DNA from: Candidatus Hydrogenedentota bacterium
GTDB taxonomy: Bacteria; Hydrogenedentota; Hydrogenedentia; Hydrogenedentales; SLHB01
DNA length: 64,000 nucleotides
NCBI GenBank assembly: GCA_013359265.1
Contig: JABWCD010000012.1
Location: forward strand, 89,067-153,066
Direction: 5' to 3'
This document shows, piece after piece, positions 36,068 to 44,417 of the stretch. Numbering within the stretch: the first letter of the stretch is position 1; the number at the start of each line of letters is the position of its first letter. The position numbers and the translations under genes are program-made. The notes beneath the pieces are model-generated. The model was not told the DNA's origin, ran no database searches, and saw nothing but the letters and a program-made list of their open reading frames with translations.

Positions 36068-37234
36068 TTATCCCCCTGTGGCGGCACGTCCACCGGCCTC
36101 GGCGGTCCGCAAGGCCGACACCTCCTCGGTGATGTCGATTCCCACCGGACACCACGTGATGCAGCGTCCGCACCCAACGCAGCCCGACGTGTCAAATTGA
36201 TCGTGCCACGACGCGAGCTTGTGTGTGATCCACTGGCGGTATCGCGACGACCCGGACTTGCGCACGCTGCCGCCGTGAATATGGCTGAAGTCGATTGTGA
36301 AGCACGAGTCCCACACACGCCAGCGCTCGGCGTTGTCGCCGGAAAGGCTCGTCGTGTCCTCGACGGTCGAGCAAAAACACGTCGGGCAGACCATCGTGCA
36401 GTTCGCGCACGCCAGGCACCGCTTTGCGGTTTCTTCCCAGCGCGGGCTTTGCGCATTGCGGTAGAGCAAATCCCGTATGCCGGACGTGTCCATCGTCTTT
36501 CCCATGCGCGCTTCCGCGCCGCGCACGACGTCAATGGCCGCGTCGCGTTCATTCTCGCTTGCGCCGCGATGCGGAACGTCGTCGAACAGGGCCTTACCCT
36601 GCGCGGAGCCGTACTCGACGACGAAGTAGTGGCGGGTGTCGTCGCACACTTCGGTTAGCGCGACATCGAAATGCGCTTCCGCCTTCGGACCGCTGCCCAT
36701 CGAGGAGCAGAAACAATTGCCGGCGGGCGAGCCGCAGTTCACCGCGACGATAAACAGGCCCGCCCGGCGAGCGGCGTAGCCTGGATCGGCGTAGTCGCCT
36801 TCCGCAAAGACTTTGTCCTGAATCGCCATCGCGCGTAGTTCGCACGCGCGCACGCCGATGTACGCGCGGCGCGGAACGCGTTCCGCGTTTGGAACGTCGA
36901 CGGTGAAATCGGAACTCGATCCGCGCACGCGGTACAGCAGCGAGCGCGATGGATACAGGTAATTCTTGAGCGAGTGCGGGCCGACCGCGTATGCGAAAAG
37001 CGCCTGCGAGCCCGTTGGTTTGAGGCGGTAGTGCCCGCCCTCGTGTTCGTCGGTGACGCCAATGGGCAAGTCGGTGTCGCGCCGAACATCACCAAAGACG
37101 ATTGCGCTGTCGCGCACGGTGGGACCGATAATCTCATAGCCGTGCTTGGTCAAGGCGTCAAGAAACGAATTGAAGTCCGCGCGATCAAGGATTGCCGCGC
37201 CGCGAGAGGTTTGTTCTGTCGTGGGTTGACTCAT
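36068..37234 (-). CDS. hydB: Hydrogenase iron-sulfur (beta) subunit
   Basis: A 388-residue protein related to sulfhydrogenase beta and the 4Fe-4S dicluster family. [17 protein letters not shown] and [15 protein letters not shown] are characteristic; two ferredoxin-type sites follow, [14 protein letters not shown] and [16 protein letters not shown]. It links the small subunit and the diaphorase and in archaeal homologues supports sulfur reduction. It is the first gene of the 12-gene operon, so the promoter should lie in the 540 bases upstream. Confidence 0.92.
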   Translation of the reverse strand: MSQPTTEQTSRGAAILDRADFNSFLDALTKHGYEIIGPTVRDSAIVFGDVRRDTDLPIGVTDEHEGGHYRLKPTGSQALFAYAVGPHSLKNYLYPSRSLLYRVRGSSSDFTVDVPNAERVPRRAYIGVRACELRAMAIQDKVFAEGDYADPGYAARRAGLFIVAVNCGSPAGNCFCSSMGSGPKAEAHFDVALTEVCDDTRHYFVVEYGSAQGKALFDDVPHRGASENERDAAIDVVRGAEARMGKTMDTSGIRDLLYRNAQSPRWEETAKRCLACANCTMVCPTCFCSTVEDTTSLSGDNAERWRVWDSCFTIDFSHIHGGSVRKSGSSRYRQWITHKLASWHDQFDTSGCVGCGRCITWCPVGIDITEEVSALRTAEAGGRAATGG

Positions 37235-37776
37235 ACTGCTTCACCCCATAAGACGAGTGCAATTCGTGTGCCCGCCGCTACTCAAATCCGACGCGACGCC
37301 TGCTCCCCGCATCAGTGGTTCTGAACACGTGAAATCAAGCACTTACGACTCCAATGATGGGAATATCGGTCGCTCTCGCTACGCGATACGACGTATTTCG
37401 CCGACCCTAAATATACTTGTAAAAAGCAACTTTGTGTAGCGTCTCATCGATTGGGCACTTGTGTTCGGCGCAGGAGTGCGCAGTACGGCCAGACCGGACA
37501 CTCGCTTCGAACACCCTATTTCGAGCGGAGCATTCGACTTCCGACGCTGCGTTTCCTCAGAAGTTGGCGCGCATATCAAGACCCGTAATGGTAACCGCAC
37601 ATTCAAGATGCCGCCGGCAGTTCGTGAAACGCCGTCCGGTTTCCGAAATCCTCACCACAATCGATTGTTTTCCCCGATCCTCGGAAGTCGGACGGATTGC
37701 GCGAACAGACGGCAATCGATGGGTCAAAACCCGTCGTTGGTCTCCTTGATCGCGTTGCGCCTGCTTGGCGGAGCGT
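37235..37776. other. Upstream region of the hydrogenase operon, no gene seen
   Basis: About 540 bases between the PhyH gene and hydB, both leftward. No convincing coding sequence is present; a 75-codon leftward frame at 37379-37606 has no good start or family features. The stretch 37395-37440 is the most AT-rich and is the likeliest promoter area for the hydrogenase operon, but I could not match a clear -35/-10 pair or an FNR-type site. Confidence 0.4.
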
Positions 37777-38670
37777 TCACAACGTTGCTTCGTCGTAAAC
37801 GACCGGGAAATCGTCGCCCTCGATGATTGCGCCTTCGGGGATTACGGGAGTGTGCAACAACAGCGGCCGCTTGCCGTCGGCTGAGCGCGTTTCGGGATGC
37901 ATGTAATTCAAGACGACACCGCGGCGCGGCCCGTCGGAGTTGTTGCCGTACGAGCCGTGCAGTGTCATTGAATCGTGGATGGAGCATTCGCCGGCTTTCA
38001 GCAACATCGGTTCGGGCTTGAATTCTTCGAGTTGGTCCGGCGTGAGCACGGTCTTGATGCCGTCCATGTTTTCAAGCAGTTGCAGTTTTGGGAGCAGCGG
38101 CCACCTGTGACTCCCGGGCACGTAGTGGATGCACCCGTTGTCCAGAGTCGTGTCGTCGAGGCCGATCCAGACCGTGAGATGTCGCGACGGCACGGCGCGG
38201 GTCCAGTACGAATAGTCCTGGTGCCACGCAACGACGCCGGGATGCCGCTTAGGTTTGTAAAACACCTGGTCGTGCCAGAACCGCACTTTCGGAGATGCGA
38301 GCAATTGGCTGACCGGTACCGTAATGGCGGGATGAAACAGGATGTCGTGAAACGCTTCGTCGATGCGCCATGCGCCGAGGAAGTGGAAGACGTTTTGTTC
38401 CGGCGCGTTTTTCCAGGCTTCGTCGATTTCGTAGAGCTCGGCTAAGCGCGGATTCTCACCCGTGCGAATGCGCTCGAGACCGTCGCGCAGGGCGTCGATC
38501 TGTTTCTGGTCGAGCACGCGCGGGCCCTTGATAAAGCCGCGCTCGCGGAACTCGGCGACTTTTGCGTCGCTCAATTTGTATGTTGCCGCCTCGGATTTGG
38601 ATGCAAGGACCGGAAACAGGGAGCCGGCCATGCCGTGAATCGTGCGGAATTCGGGATAGGTCGTAGTCAT
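37777..38670 (-). CDS. Phytanoyl-CoA dioxygenase (PhyH) family protein
   Basis: A 297-residue Fe(II)/2-oxoglutarate oxygenase. The metal triad is His150 and Asp152 in WHQDYSYW and His237 in TLHGSYGN; Arg248/249 in GPRRGVVLNY is suited to bind 2-oxoglutarate. KVRFWHDQVFYKP is typical of the bacterial family. I start at 38670 (MTTTYPEF). It needs O2, so the organism meets oxygen at least at times. The substrate is unknown. It is divergent from the alpha/beta-hydrolase gene. Confidence 0.88.
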   Translation of the reverse strand: MTTTYPEFRTIHGMAGSLFPVLASKSEAATYKLSDAKVAEFRERGFIKGPRVLDQKQIDALRDGLERIRTGENPRLAELYEIDEAWKNAPEQNVFHFLGAWRIDEAFHDILFHPAITVPVSQLLASPKVRFWHDQVFYKPKRHPGVVAWHQDYSYWTRAVPSRHLTVWIGLDDTTLDNGCIHYVPGSHRWPLLPKLQLLENMDGIKTVLTPDQLEEFKPEPMLLKAGECSIHDSMTLHGSYGNNSDGPRRGVVLNYMHPETRSADGKRPLLLHTPVIPEGAIIEGDDFPVVYDEATL

Positions 38671-38754
38671 CGGTAGTGCCCTCGCAGCGCCAGATTCGCC
38701 CGGCGCCATTGTGCATATCGGGCGGCGGGCTTACAATGCGCCGGGGCTGTGGGA

Positions 38755-38789
38755 CGATGGGACCAATGGGAGCAATGGGAGATATGGGA
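38755..38789 (+). repeat. ATGGGA-type microrepeat in a leader
   Basis: Successive units GATGGGACC, AATGGGAGC, AATGGGAGA and TATGGGACG run just upstream of the alpha/beta-hydrolase start. The 14-mer ATGGGAGCAATGGG (38766-38779) is identical to 6334-6347. It is probably a slippage-prone simple repeat shared among leaders of this genome. Confidence 0.5.
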
Positions 38790-38808
38790 CGTATCGGAGG
38801 GGCGAACC

Positions 38809-41088
38809 ATGGTGATCGGTAGCGCATTGCTTCTGATGGCGGCGTTGGCGGCGGACCCCGCGCAGCTCGACGGCACGACTCCACTGACGGTGCAGGGTGA
38901 TATTCCCATGCGTATGGTGGCGGGGATTAATGCGTATTTGGACCGGGCGCTGGAGGAAAGCGTGGAGAAGCGCGCCGCGTTGTGGCACCGCGACTTCTCA
39001 TCGAACGAGGCGTACACGAAATCCGTCGACCCGAACCGGCAACGGCTGGCAACTATAATCGGCGCGACGGACGCACGCGATACGCCGAACTTGGAGGTCG
39101 TATCCTACCTTTCGATCAATCATGACAAGTCATCGGATATTCCCCACGTGCAACACGTCCGGTGGCACGTTTTTCGTGGGATTGAAGGCGAGGGCATTCT
39201 TGTCGAGCCGACTGGATCTCCTCTCGCGCAAATCGTCGCATTGCCCGACTGCGACATGTCGCCGGAAGATTTTCTTACAGGCGTTTCCGCCAATTCCGGT
39301 CTCCTGCCCGTCGCGTCGGGTGCAGCCCAACTGGGCTGCCGCGTGATCATCCCTCTCTTAGTGAACCGAGCCGATGACTACTCCGGCACTCCGGGAATTC
39401 GCATGACGAACCAGCCGCACCGCGAGTTCGTATATCGCACGGGCTACGAACTGGGCAGGCACATTATTGGATATGAAGTACAGAAAGTCTTGGCCGCAAT
39501 CGACGCGTTGAAAGCGCGCGACGACACGCTCCCAATTGGCGTGATGGGATATGGCGAAGGGGGACTTATCGCACTTTACGCCGCAGCACTCGACACGCGT
39601 ATCAATGCCGCTTTTGTTTCCGGTTACTTTCAGCCTCGCGAGAGTGTGTGGAAGGAACCAATATACCGAAATGTCTGGTCGCTGCTGCATGAATTCGGAG
39701 ACGCGGAGGTCGCCAGTTTGATCGCGCCGAGGGCATTATTTGTCGAAGCGTGCGAGCAGCCAAACGTGAGCGGGCCGCCCGAGCCTGATGGCGCACGCAA
39801 TGGAGCCGCTCCGGGACAGATTACAACTCCAAGTAGCGAAGCGGTAAAGGCAGAAGTCGAACGAGCGCGACTATTGTTGGCGGGATTGTCTCGACAGGCC
39901 CCCATCGAATTCTTCGACGCGGGGAAAGACGGAGCGCTGCAATCATGGGCGAGGGTCGAATTTTTGCAAATGCTTCGGATTGATCCCGTCACGTCAAAAA
40001 ATGTGCTACACGCATCGCTAACAATGCCGCAATTGCCGGACCCGGCGGCCAGAATGAAGCGCCAAGTGCAGCAGCTTATCGATGACACGCAGTATCTTAT
40101 GCACCAGGCAGAATTCCGCCGCAAAGAATTTTGGGCGAAGGCGGATGCGTCGTCGCCGGAGGCGTGGGCGAAGAGCGTCGAGTGGTACCGAACTTATTTC
40201 AACGAGGAAGCCATTGGGGCGTTACCGCCGATTGAATTGCCGCCGAATGCGCGGACGCGATTGGTCTACGATCAGCCCACGTACCGAGGATACGAAGTGG
40301 TGCTGGACGTGTTCACGGACGTGATTGCGTACGGAATTCTGCTCGTGCCGAAGAACATCATGGAGGGCGAGAAGCGGCCCGTAGTGGTGTGCCAGCATGG
40401 ATTGGAAGGGCGCGTACAGGACGTCGCCGATCCCTCAGTGGACAGCCCCTACTATCACCAGTTCGCGTGCAAGCTCGCCGAACAGGGATTCGTCACCTAT
40501 TCGCCGCAGAACCCGTATATTGGCGAAGACAAGTTCCGCGTGTTGCAGCGCAAGGCCAACCCGCTGAAGTTGTCGCTGTTTTCGTTCATCGTGCGGCAGC
40601 ACGAGCAGACGCTGAACTGGCTAGGTTCGCTGCCGTTCGTCGATGCAAAGCGAATCGCGTTTTACGGTCTCAGCTACGGCGGAAAGACGGCGATGCGCGT
40701 GCCGGCGCTGCTCGACGGCTACTGTCTGTCGATTTGCTCCGGCGACTATAACGAATGGATTTGGAAATGCGCCAGCGTCCACCATCCGTTGTCGTACATT
40801 TTCACCGGCGAAGACGAAATGTGGGAGTGGAACATGGGCAATACGTTCAACCACGCGGAAATGAGCTGGCTCATTTATCCGCGTCCGTTCATGGTTGAAC
40901 GCGGCCATTTCGACGGGGTGGGATACGACGAATGGGTCGCGTACGAGTTTGCGAAGACGAAGCGGCACTATGTCCTGCTGGGCTCGGGCGACGATGCGGA
41001 GATCGAGTACTTCAACGGCCCGCACATGATCAACGGCGTGGGGACGTTTTCGTTCTTGAAAGAGAAGTTGAATTGGCCCGGGCGCTGA
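38809..41088 (+). CDS. Tandem alpha/beta-hydrolase protein
   Basis: A 759-residue protein starting at 38809, with GGAGGGG before the ATG and a weak hydrophobic N-terminus that may be a signal. Two alpha/beta-hydrolase-like halves are visible. The first has the elbow MGYGEGGLIALYAA, with Glu in place of the usual nucleophile Ser, followed by LIAPRALFVEAC. The second has PVVVCQHGLEGR (oxyanion region) and the elbow FYGLSYGGKTAMR with a normal Ser, then PRPFMVERGHFDGVG. The second half is likely the active esterase/peptidase-like domain (acetyl xylan esterase/dienelactone hydrolase type) and the first a degenerate copy. Confidence 0.72.
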   Translation: MVIGSALLLMAALAADPAQLDGTTPLTVQGDIPMRMVAGINAYLDRALEESVEKRAALWHRDFSSNEAYTKSVDPNRQRLATIIGATDARDTPNLEVVSYLSINHDKSSDIPHVQHVRWHVFRGIEGEGILVEPTGSPLAQIVALPDCDMSPEDFLTGVSANSGLLPVASGAAQLGCRVIIPLLVNRADDYSGTPGIRMTNQPHREFVYRTGYELGRHIIGYEVQKVLAAIDALKARDDTLPIGVMGYGEGGLIALYAAALDTRINAAFVSGYFQPRESVWKEPIYRNVWSLLHEFGDAEVASLIAPRALFVEACEQPNVSGPPEPDGARNGAAPGQITTPSSEAVKAEVERARLLLAGLSRQAPIEFFDAGKDGALQSWARVEFLQMLRIDPVTSKNVLHASLTMPQLPDPAARMKRQVQQLIDDTQYLMHQAEFRRKEFWAKADASSPEAWAKSVEWYRTYFNEEAIGALPPIELPPNARTRLVYDQPTYRGYEVVLDVFTDVIAYGILLVPKNIMEGEKRPVVVCQHGLEGRVQDVADPSVDSPYYHQFACKLAEQGFVTYSPQNPYIGEDKFRVLQRKANPLKLSLFSFIVRQHEQTLNWLGSLPFVDAKRIAFYGLSYGGKTAMRVPALLDGYCLSICSGDYNEWIWKCASVHHPLSYIFTGEDEMWEWNMGNTFNHAEMSWLIYPRPFMVERGHFDGVGYDEWVAYEFAKTKRHYVLLGSGDDAEIEYFNGPHMINGVGTFSFLKEKLNWPGR

Positions 41089-41107
41089 TCGTGGTATTCG
41101 CCCGGCC

Positions 41108-42067
41108 CTATTCGCCTGCACTCGAATGCTTGGGCGGGATCATGACGGAAAGTGCCATCGCGATTGCGAGCACGGCCACGGTTACGCCAAGCGACACAAG
41201 AATCGGGATTTTGTAGATATCCATCAGCAGCATCTTCACGCCGATGAACGTGAGCACGATGGCCAGCCCGTAGGACAACAGGTGAAACGTGTTGTGCGCG
41301 CCCGCGAGCAGGAAGTACATCGCGCGGAGACCGAGGATCGCAAACACGTTTGACGTGAGCACGATGAACGGGTCCGTTGTGATCGCGAAAATCGCGGGGA
41401 TCGAGTCCACCGCAAATACCACGTCAATAAATCCGATAAGTCCAATCACCAGCAGGAGCGGCGTGGCCGTCCGCACACCATCCGGGTAAGTAAACAGCTT
41501 CTCGCCGTCGTACGAGGACGACACGCGAATGTGCCGGCGCATCCACTTCAGTAGGACGTTCTTGTCGAAATCGATTTCGTGGCCGGTCGCCCACCACATT
41601 TTGATTCCCGTATACACGAGGAACGCGCCGAAGAAATAGAGCATCCAATGGAACTTCGCGATGAGCCACGCGCCGACCACAATCATCACGGCGCGCAGCG
41701 CCAAGGCCCCGAGGATGCCGATCATTAACCCGCGTTTCTGGTGTTCGGGCTTTACCTTAAAGTATGTGAACAACAGCAGAAATACGAAGATGTTGTCCAC
41801 CGCGAGCGCCTTTTCGATGAGATATCCGGTGATGAACTCGGTCGCTTTCAAATTGGCGGCCGGATTGGAAGGCCCGCCGAGGTACCACCACAATCCGCCG
41901 ACAAAGACGAACGATACCGCGACCCAAATGGCCGACCAGATGGCGGCTTCGCGCATCGAGATTTTGTGGGCGCCCTGCTGGCGCATGACGAGAAAGTCGA
42001 TTGCCAGCGCGATCAAAACGAATGTGCTGAAGATGCCCCACAAAAGGGGCGTGCCTACAGATTCCAT
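41108..42067 (-). CDS. TerC/Alx family membrane protein, probable Mn2+ exporter
   Basis: A 319-residue protein with about nine hydrophobic segments. TerC signatures are ATEFITGYLIEKALAVDNIF, with the acidic residues E and D within membrane helices, and the repeat VVFAVDSIPAIFAITTDPFIV, then LGLRAMYFLLAG. Alx, a TerC member, exports manganese in E. coli. The ATG at 42067 is chosen as the start of the first helix. The 5' leader carries what reads as a yybP-ykoY manganese riboswitch, which fits the Alx/MntP type of control. The gene is convergent with the tandem hydrolase, 19 bases apart. Confidence 0.92.
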   Translation of the reverse strand: MESVGTPLLWGIFSTFVLIALAIDFLVMRQQGAHKISMREAAIWSAIWVAVSFVFVGGLWWYLGGPSNPAANLKATEFITGYLIEKALAVDNIFVFLLLFTYFKVKPEHQKRGLMIGILGALALRAVMIVVGAWLIAKFHWMLYFFGAFLVYTGIKMWWATGHEIDFDKNVLLKWMRRHIRVSSSYDGEKLFTYPDGVRTATPLLLVIGLIGFIDVVFAVDSIPAIFAITTDPFIVLTSNVFAILGLRAMYFLLAGAHNTFHLLSYGLAIVLTFIGVKMLLMDIYKIPILVSLGVTVAVLAIAMALSVMIPPKHSSAGE

Positions 42068-42129
42068 GCGGAACAGCCTCGCAATTGGTGTGGCGTGGCG
42101 CGCGCCAGCAAACTTAGCCTTTCGGCCTT

Positions 42130-42265
42130 GCTGGTCTCGCTGCCACGCGGTTGCGCGGCTTGCGGCGCCGGGTTGCGCGATTTCGCCGAATCCGCGCAAT
42201 CCGTGTTGACGGCGCCGTAACGATGCGCGGCGCAGGTGCGCCACGCGAGCTACTCCCCATCAGGG
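42130..42265 (-). promoter_or_regulatory. yybP-ykoY-type manganese riboswitch
   Basis: Read on the minus strand, the leader of the TerC gene has both halves of the conserved yybP-ykoY core: GGGGAGTAGC (42258-42249) and GCGAGACC (42140-42133). They are flanked by complementary P1 arms (CCT..TGG on the 5' side, CCA..AGG on the 3' side) with about 110 bases of GC-rich hairpins between. This is the published Mn2+ pocket layout, and genes for TerC/Alx proteins are common targets. A hairpin AGCAAGGCC..GGCTAAGTTTGCT just downstream could be the expression platform, about 60 bases before the ATG. Confidence 0.8.
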
Positions 42266-42317
42266 CAACGCGGATTCCACCACATTGCGACGGCGATTTC
42301 AACCAAAGTGGTATCGG

Positions 42318-44015
42318 CTACGGCGCGTGAAACGGCTGGACTTGAACGAAGTTCACCGCGGTGACATGCCCGGGGGGCGCGTCCTGATCGGATAGGAGTA
42401 CGACCGCCGAGCCCGAGGTGGCGCGGAACACACGCCGGTGATACGTCATGTACGCTGGATGGTCGCGGTTGTACGGCGGGACCTCATGCGCATAATTGCT
42501 GGCAAACACGTAATCGAACGAATACCGATTGATCACTTCTGCATTGGCGATTGAAACGTCCAGTTCCGACGCGGAGTTTTCGTTCAGATGTTCGATGTTG
42601 GCCGAAAACATCTTGAGCGAATACAGCCGCCCCGGAGTCAGATGCAGCACCGTCTGCGACACGCGATTCGGCAGCGATTGACCGCGCCGCATGCGGCAAA
42701 AGGTATCGCCCTCCTTGTACCGTGGGTAACGGCCCTGCAAAAAACTGAATCCATCCATTGCGTCCGTTGTCGTGGAGCCTTCTTCCGAGGCATCCACCGT
42801 CCACCCTTTCAGCCCCAATGCGAAGTCCGGATTGGTCACGTGCGTCAAAACGTATGGATCGTCGTTCATGCGTCCGCGCTTGCCCTCGATGCAATAGTGG
42901 CGTATGAGCTGCTGTGCGTAGCGCACATATTCCTCGTCGGCGTAGTTCGACATGTAGGGCATCACGCCACGCAATCCAAAGAAGCGCGGATCGTTGGCGA
43001 GCGCGTGAAACTGCATATCAAGAAACACTGCGTAATCGACACCTGGGTCGACGTCAAGCGACTCGGGCGGCGCGGACATGTAGCCGAGGCAGACGATGAG
43101 GCCGCGCTCGATGCCGGGCACGGTGCGCTGCCATTCTTCCAGGCGCTGCGCGATGCTTTGATCGATCCAGCGTTCGGCGATCTCGATTGTGGGCTCTTCG
43201 CGCAGATACTTTTCCCAGACAAATGCACCGCCCAATTCTTTCAACGTCCTGCAAAACGCGATCTGTTCGTCGCGCCGGTAGATGTCGACGCACCAGGCGT
43301 AGAACGTCTTGTCCTTCATCGCGGGCGCGGCGCAGACCATGCGGAGGGCATCGGTCCACGTCTGGTAATGCGCCCCGCTCGCGGGCACAAACTCGTCGAC
43401 GATCAGCCCGCTATACCCGGAATTCGCCGCGCCGGCATTTTGCAGCCATTCGTCCGCAATGGTCTTTGCGTCCGGCGGCGTGGGCGCACCGAGGCCCGGC
43501 AGGTGCGCGTTCGCAATCCAGCGGCGGCCTTCGCCGTTCCATTGCGCGAAAAACGGGTCGTTCTCGATCGCGCTGGCCCGCGTGACAATCGTATTCGCGT
43601 CGGAAAGCACATAGTCATCCATGAACGGAAGATCGGGTGTGCCGAACGCGGCGACGTTGTAGTCGAAGGGGTAGTAGCAGAACGCAATCTCCGGCACGGC
43701 GCGAACATCGAGCGCGCCGCGCGCCGATTCGGAATTGCGGATGGTGTGCGCACCTTCGGCAAGAAACCGCATCGCCTCCCATGCGTTCGACCGCGGGTTG
43801 CGCCGCCACACGAGTGGCGTGGTCTCGGAATCGAGAGATAGCTCGGGTGGCGCGACCGCGTCCGGTTTAACGTACGAGATGAACACCCAGCCGGCGCGCG
43901 GGTTTTGGAAGGCGCCATTGCCATCGGTCGGAAGCGGTATAACGAAGTTGTTGCCGCCGGGTGCCGCGCAGACGGGAAGTGCAAATACGATCAAGGCAAA
44001 TGTCCGCAGACGCAT
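42318..44015 (-). CDS. Secreted protein of unknown function, possible glycosidase-like
   Basis: A 565-residue protein with a signal peptide (about 1-17, FALPVCAAPG) and AAAGGGGGAC before the ATG at 44015. The middle (about 150-400) has alternating segments such as GYSGLIVDEFVPAS, FYAWCVDIYRR, FVWEKYLREEP and RGVMPYMSNYADEEYVRYA that suggest a beta/alpha barrel with acidic residues. Residues 410-560 look like a beta-sandwich binding domain (GLKGWTVDASEEG, SANIEHLNENSASELDVSI). I do not recognise a named family; a carbohydrate-active role is inference. Confidence 0.6.
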   Translation of the reverse strand: MRLRTFALIVFALPVCAAPGGNNFVIPLPTDGNGAFQNPRAGWVFISYVKPDAVAPPELSLDSETTPLVWRRNPRSNAWEAMRFLAEGAHTIRNSESARGALDVRAVPEIAFCYYPFDYNVAAFGTPDLPFMDDYVLSDANTIVTRASAIENDPFFAQWNGEGRRWIANAHLPGLGAPTPPDAKTIADEWLQNAGAANSGYSGLIVDEFVPASGAHYQTWTDALRMVCAAPAMKDKTFYAWCVDIYRRDEQIAFCRTLKELGGAFVWEKYLREEPTIEIAERWIDQSIAQRLEEWQRTVPGIERGLIVCLGYMSAPPESLDVDPGVDYAVFLDMQFHALANDPRFFGLRGVMPYMSNYADEEYVRYAQQLIRHYCIEGKRGRMNDDPYVLTHVTNPDFALGLKGWTVDASEEGSTTTDAMDGFSFLQGRYPRYKEGDTFCRMRRGQSLPNRVSQTVLHLTPGRLYSLKMFSANIEHLNENSASELDVSIANAEVINRYSFDYVFASNYAHEVPPYNRDHPAYMTYHRRVFRATSGSAVVLLSDQDAPPGHVTAVNFVQVQPFHAP

Positions 44016-44417
44016 AACGTCCCCCTTTCGCATACGGCGTACCGACAACTATAGCAGCCCGCAGCACGAGAAAGTCCGCGAGACGACGTTTGTACCGCCC
44101 GGCCTCCGCGCCGGGCGTCACCCGGGACTTGCACCGTCTTTCGCGCAGGCTTTGCGGCTTGTCCTCCATAACTCTAGCGAAGGAGGAAGCGAAACACGGT
44201 GCCTGTCCCTCGTGGCAAATAGGCTGCCCAGCCTCCGCGCCGGGCGGTAACGGTAGGGCCGAACACTCCTTGCGCGGAGGCCAAACGCTACAGTACTCGC
44301 TAATTCCGGTATGGCTTGTTGCACGCAACGGGGGCCGTCGCCTAGAGTCAGACGCTGGCGCGACAACTTCACGATTCGGTGCGTGCGGACAGTTGAGTTG
44401 CTGGCGGGAGAACAACC
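44016..44417. repeat. Intergenic region with REP-like hairpins
   Basis: About 400 bases between divergent genes, with no coding sequence seen. It holds a perfect 8-base-stem hairpin (CGCCCGGC at 44096-44103, GCCGGGCG at 44110-44117), a second hairpin with TCCTCC / GGAGGA arms (44162-44187) and a partial copy of the first (CAGCCTCCGCGCCGGGCGG, from 44229), then an inverted TGCGCGGAGGCC near 44272. The repeated CCTCCGCGCCGGGCG core and the hairpins suggest a dispersed palindromic element. Promoters for the two flanking genes must also lie here. Confidence 0.55.

Noticed and set aside
37395..37440. Sigma-70 promoter for the hydrogenase operon
   Set aside because: TATATT is present on the minus strand, but no acceptable -35 box lies at 16-18 bases.
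37379..37606. 75-codon leftward frame upstream of the hydrogenase operon
   Set aside because: No good ribosome site, no hydrophobic or domain pattern, and unlike the neighbours in composition.
42588..43841. 417-codon open frame on the plus strand
   Set aside because: Antisense to the secreted protein gene that has a signal peptide and ribosome site; composition is Arg/His-rich.
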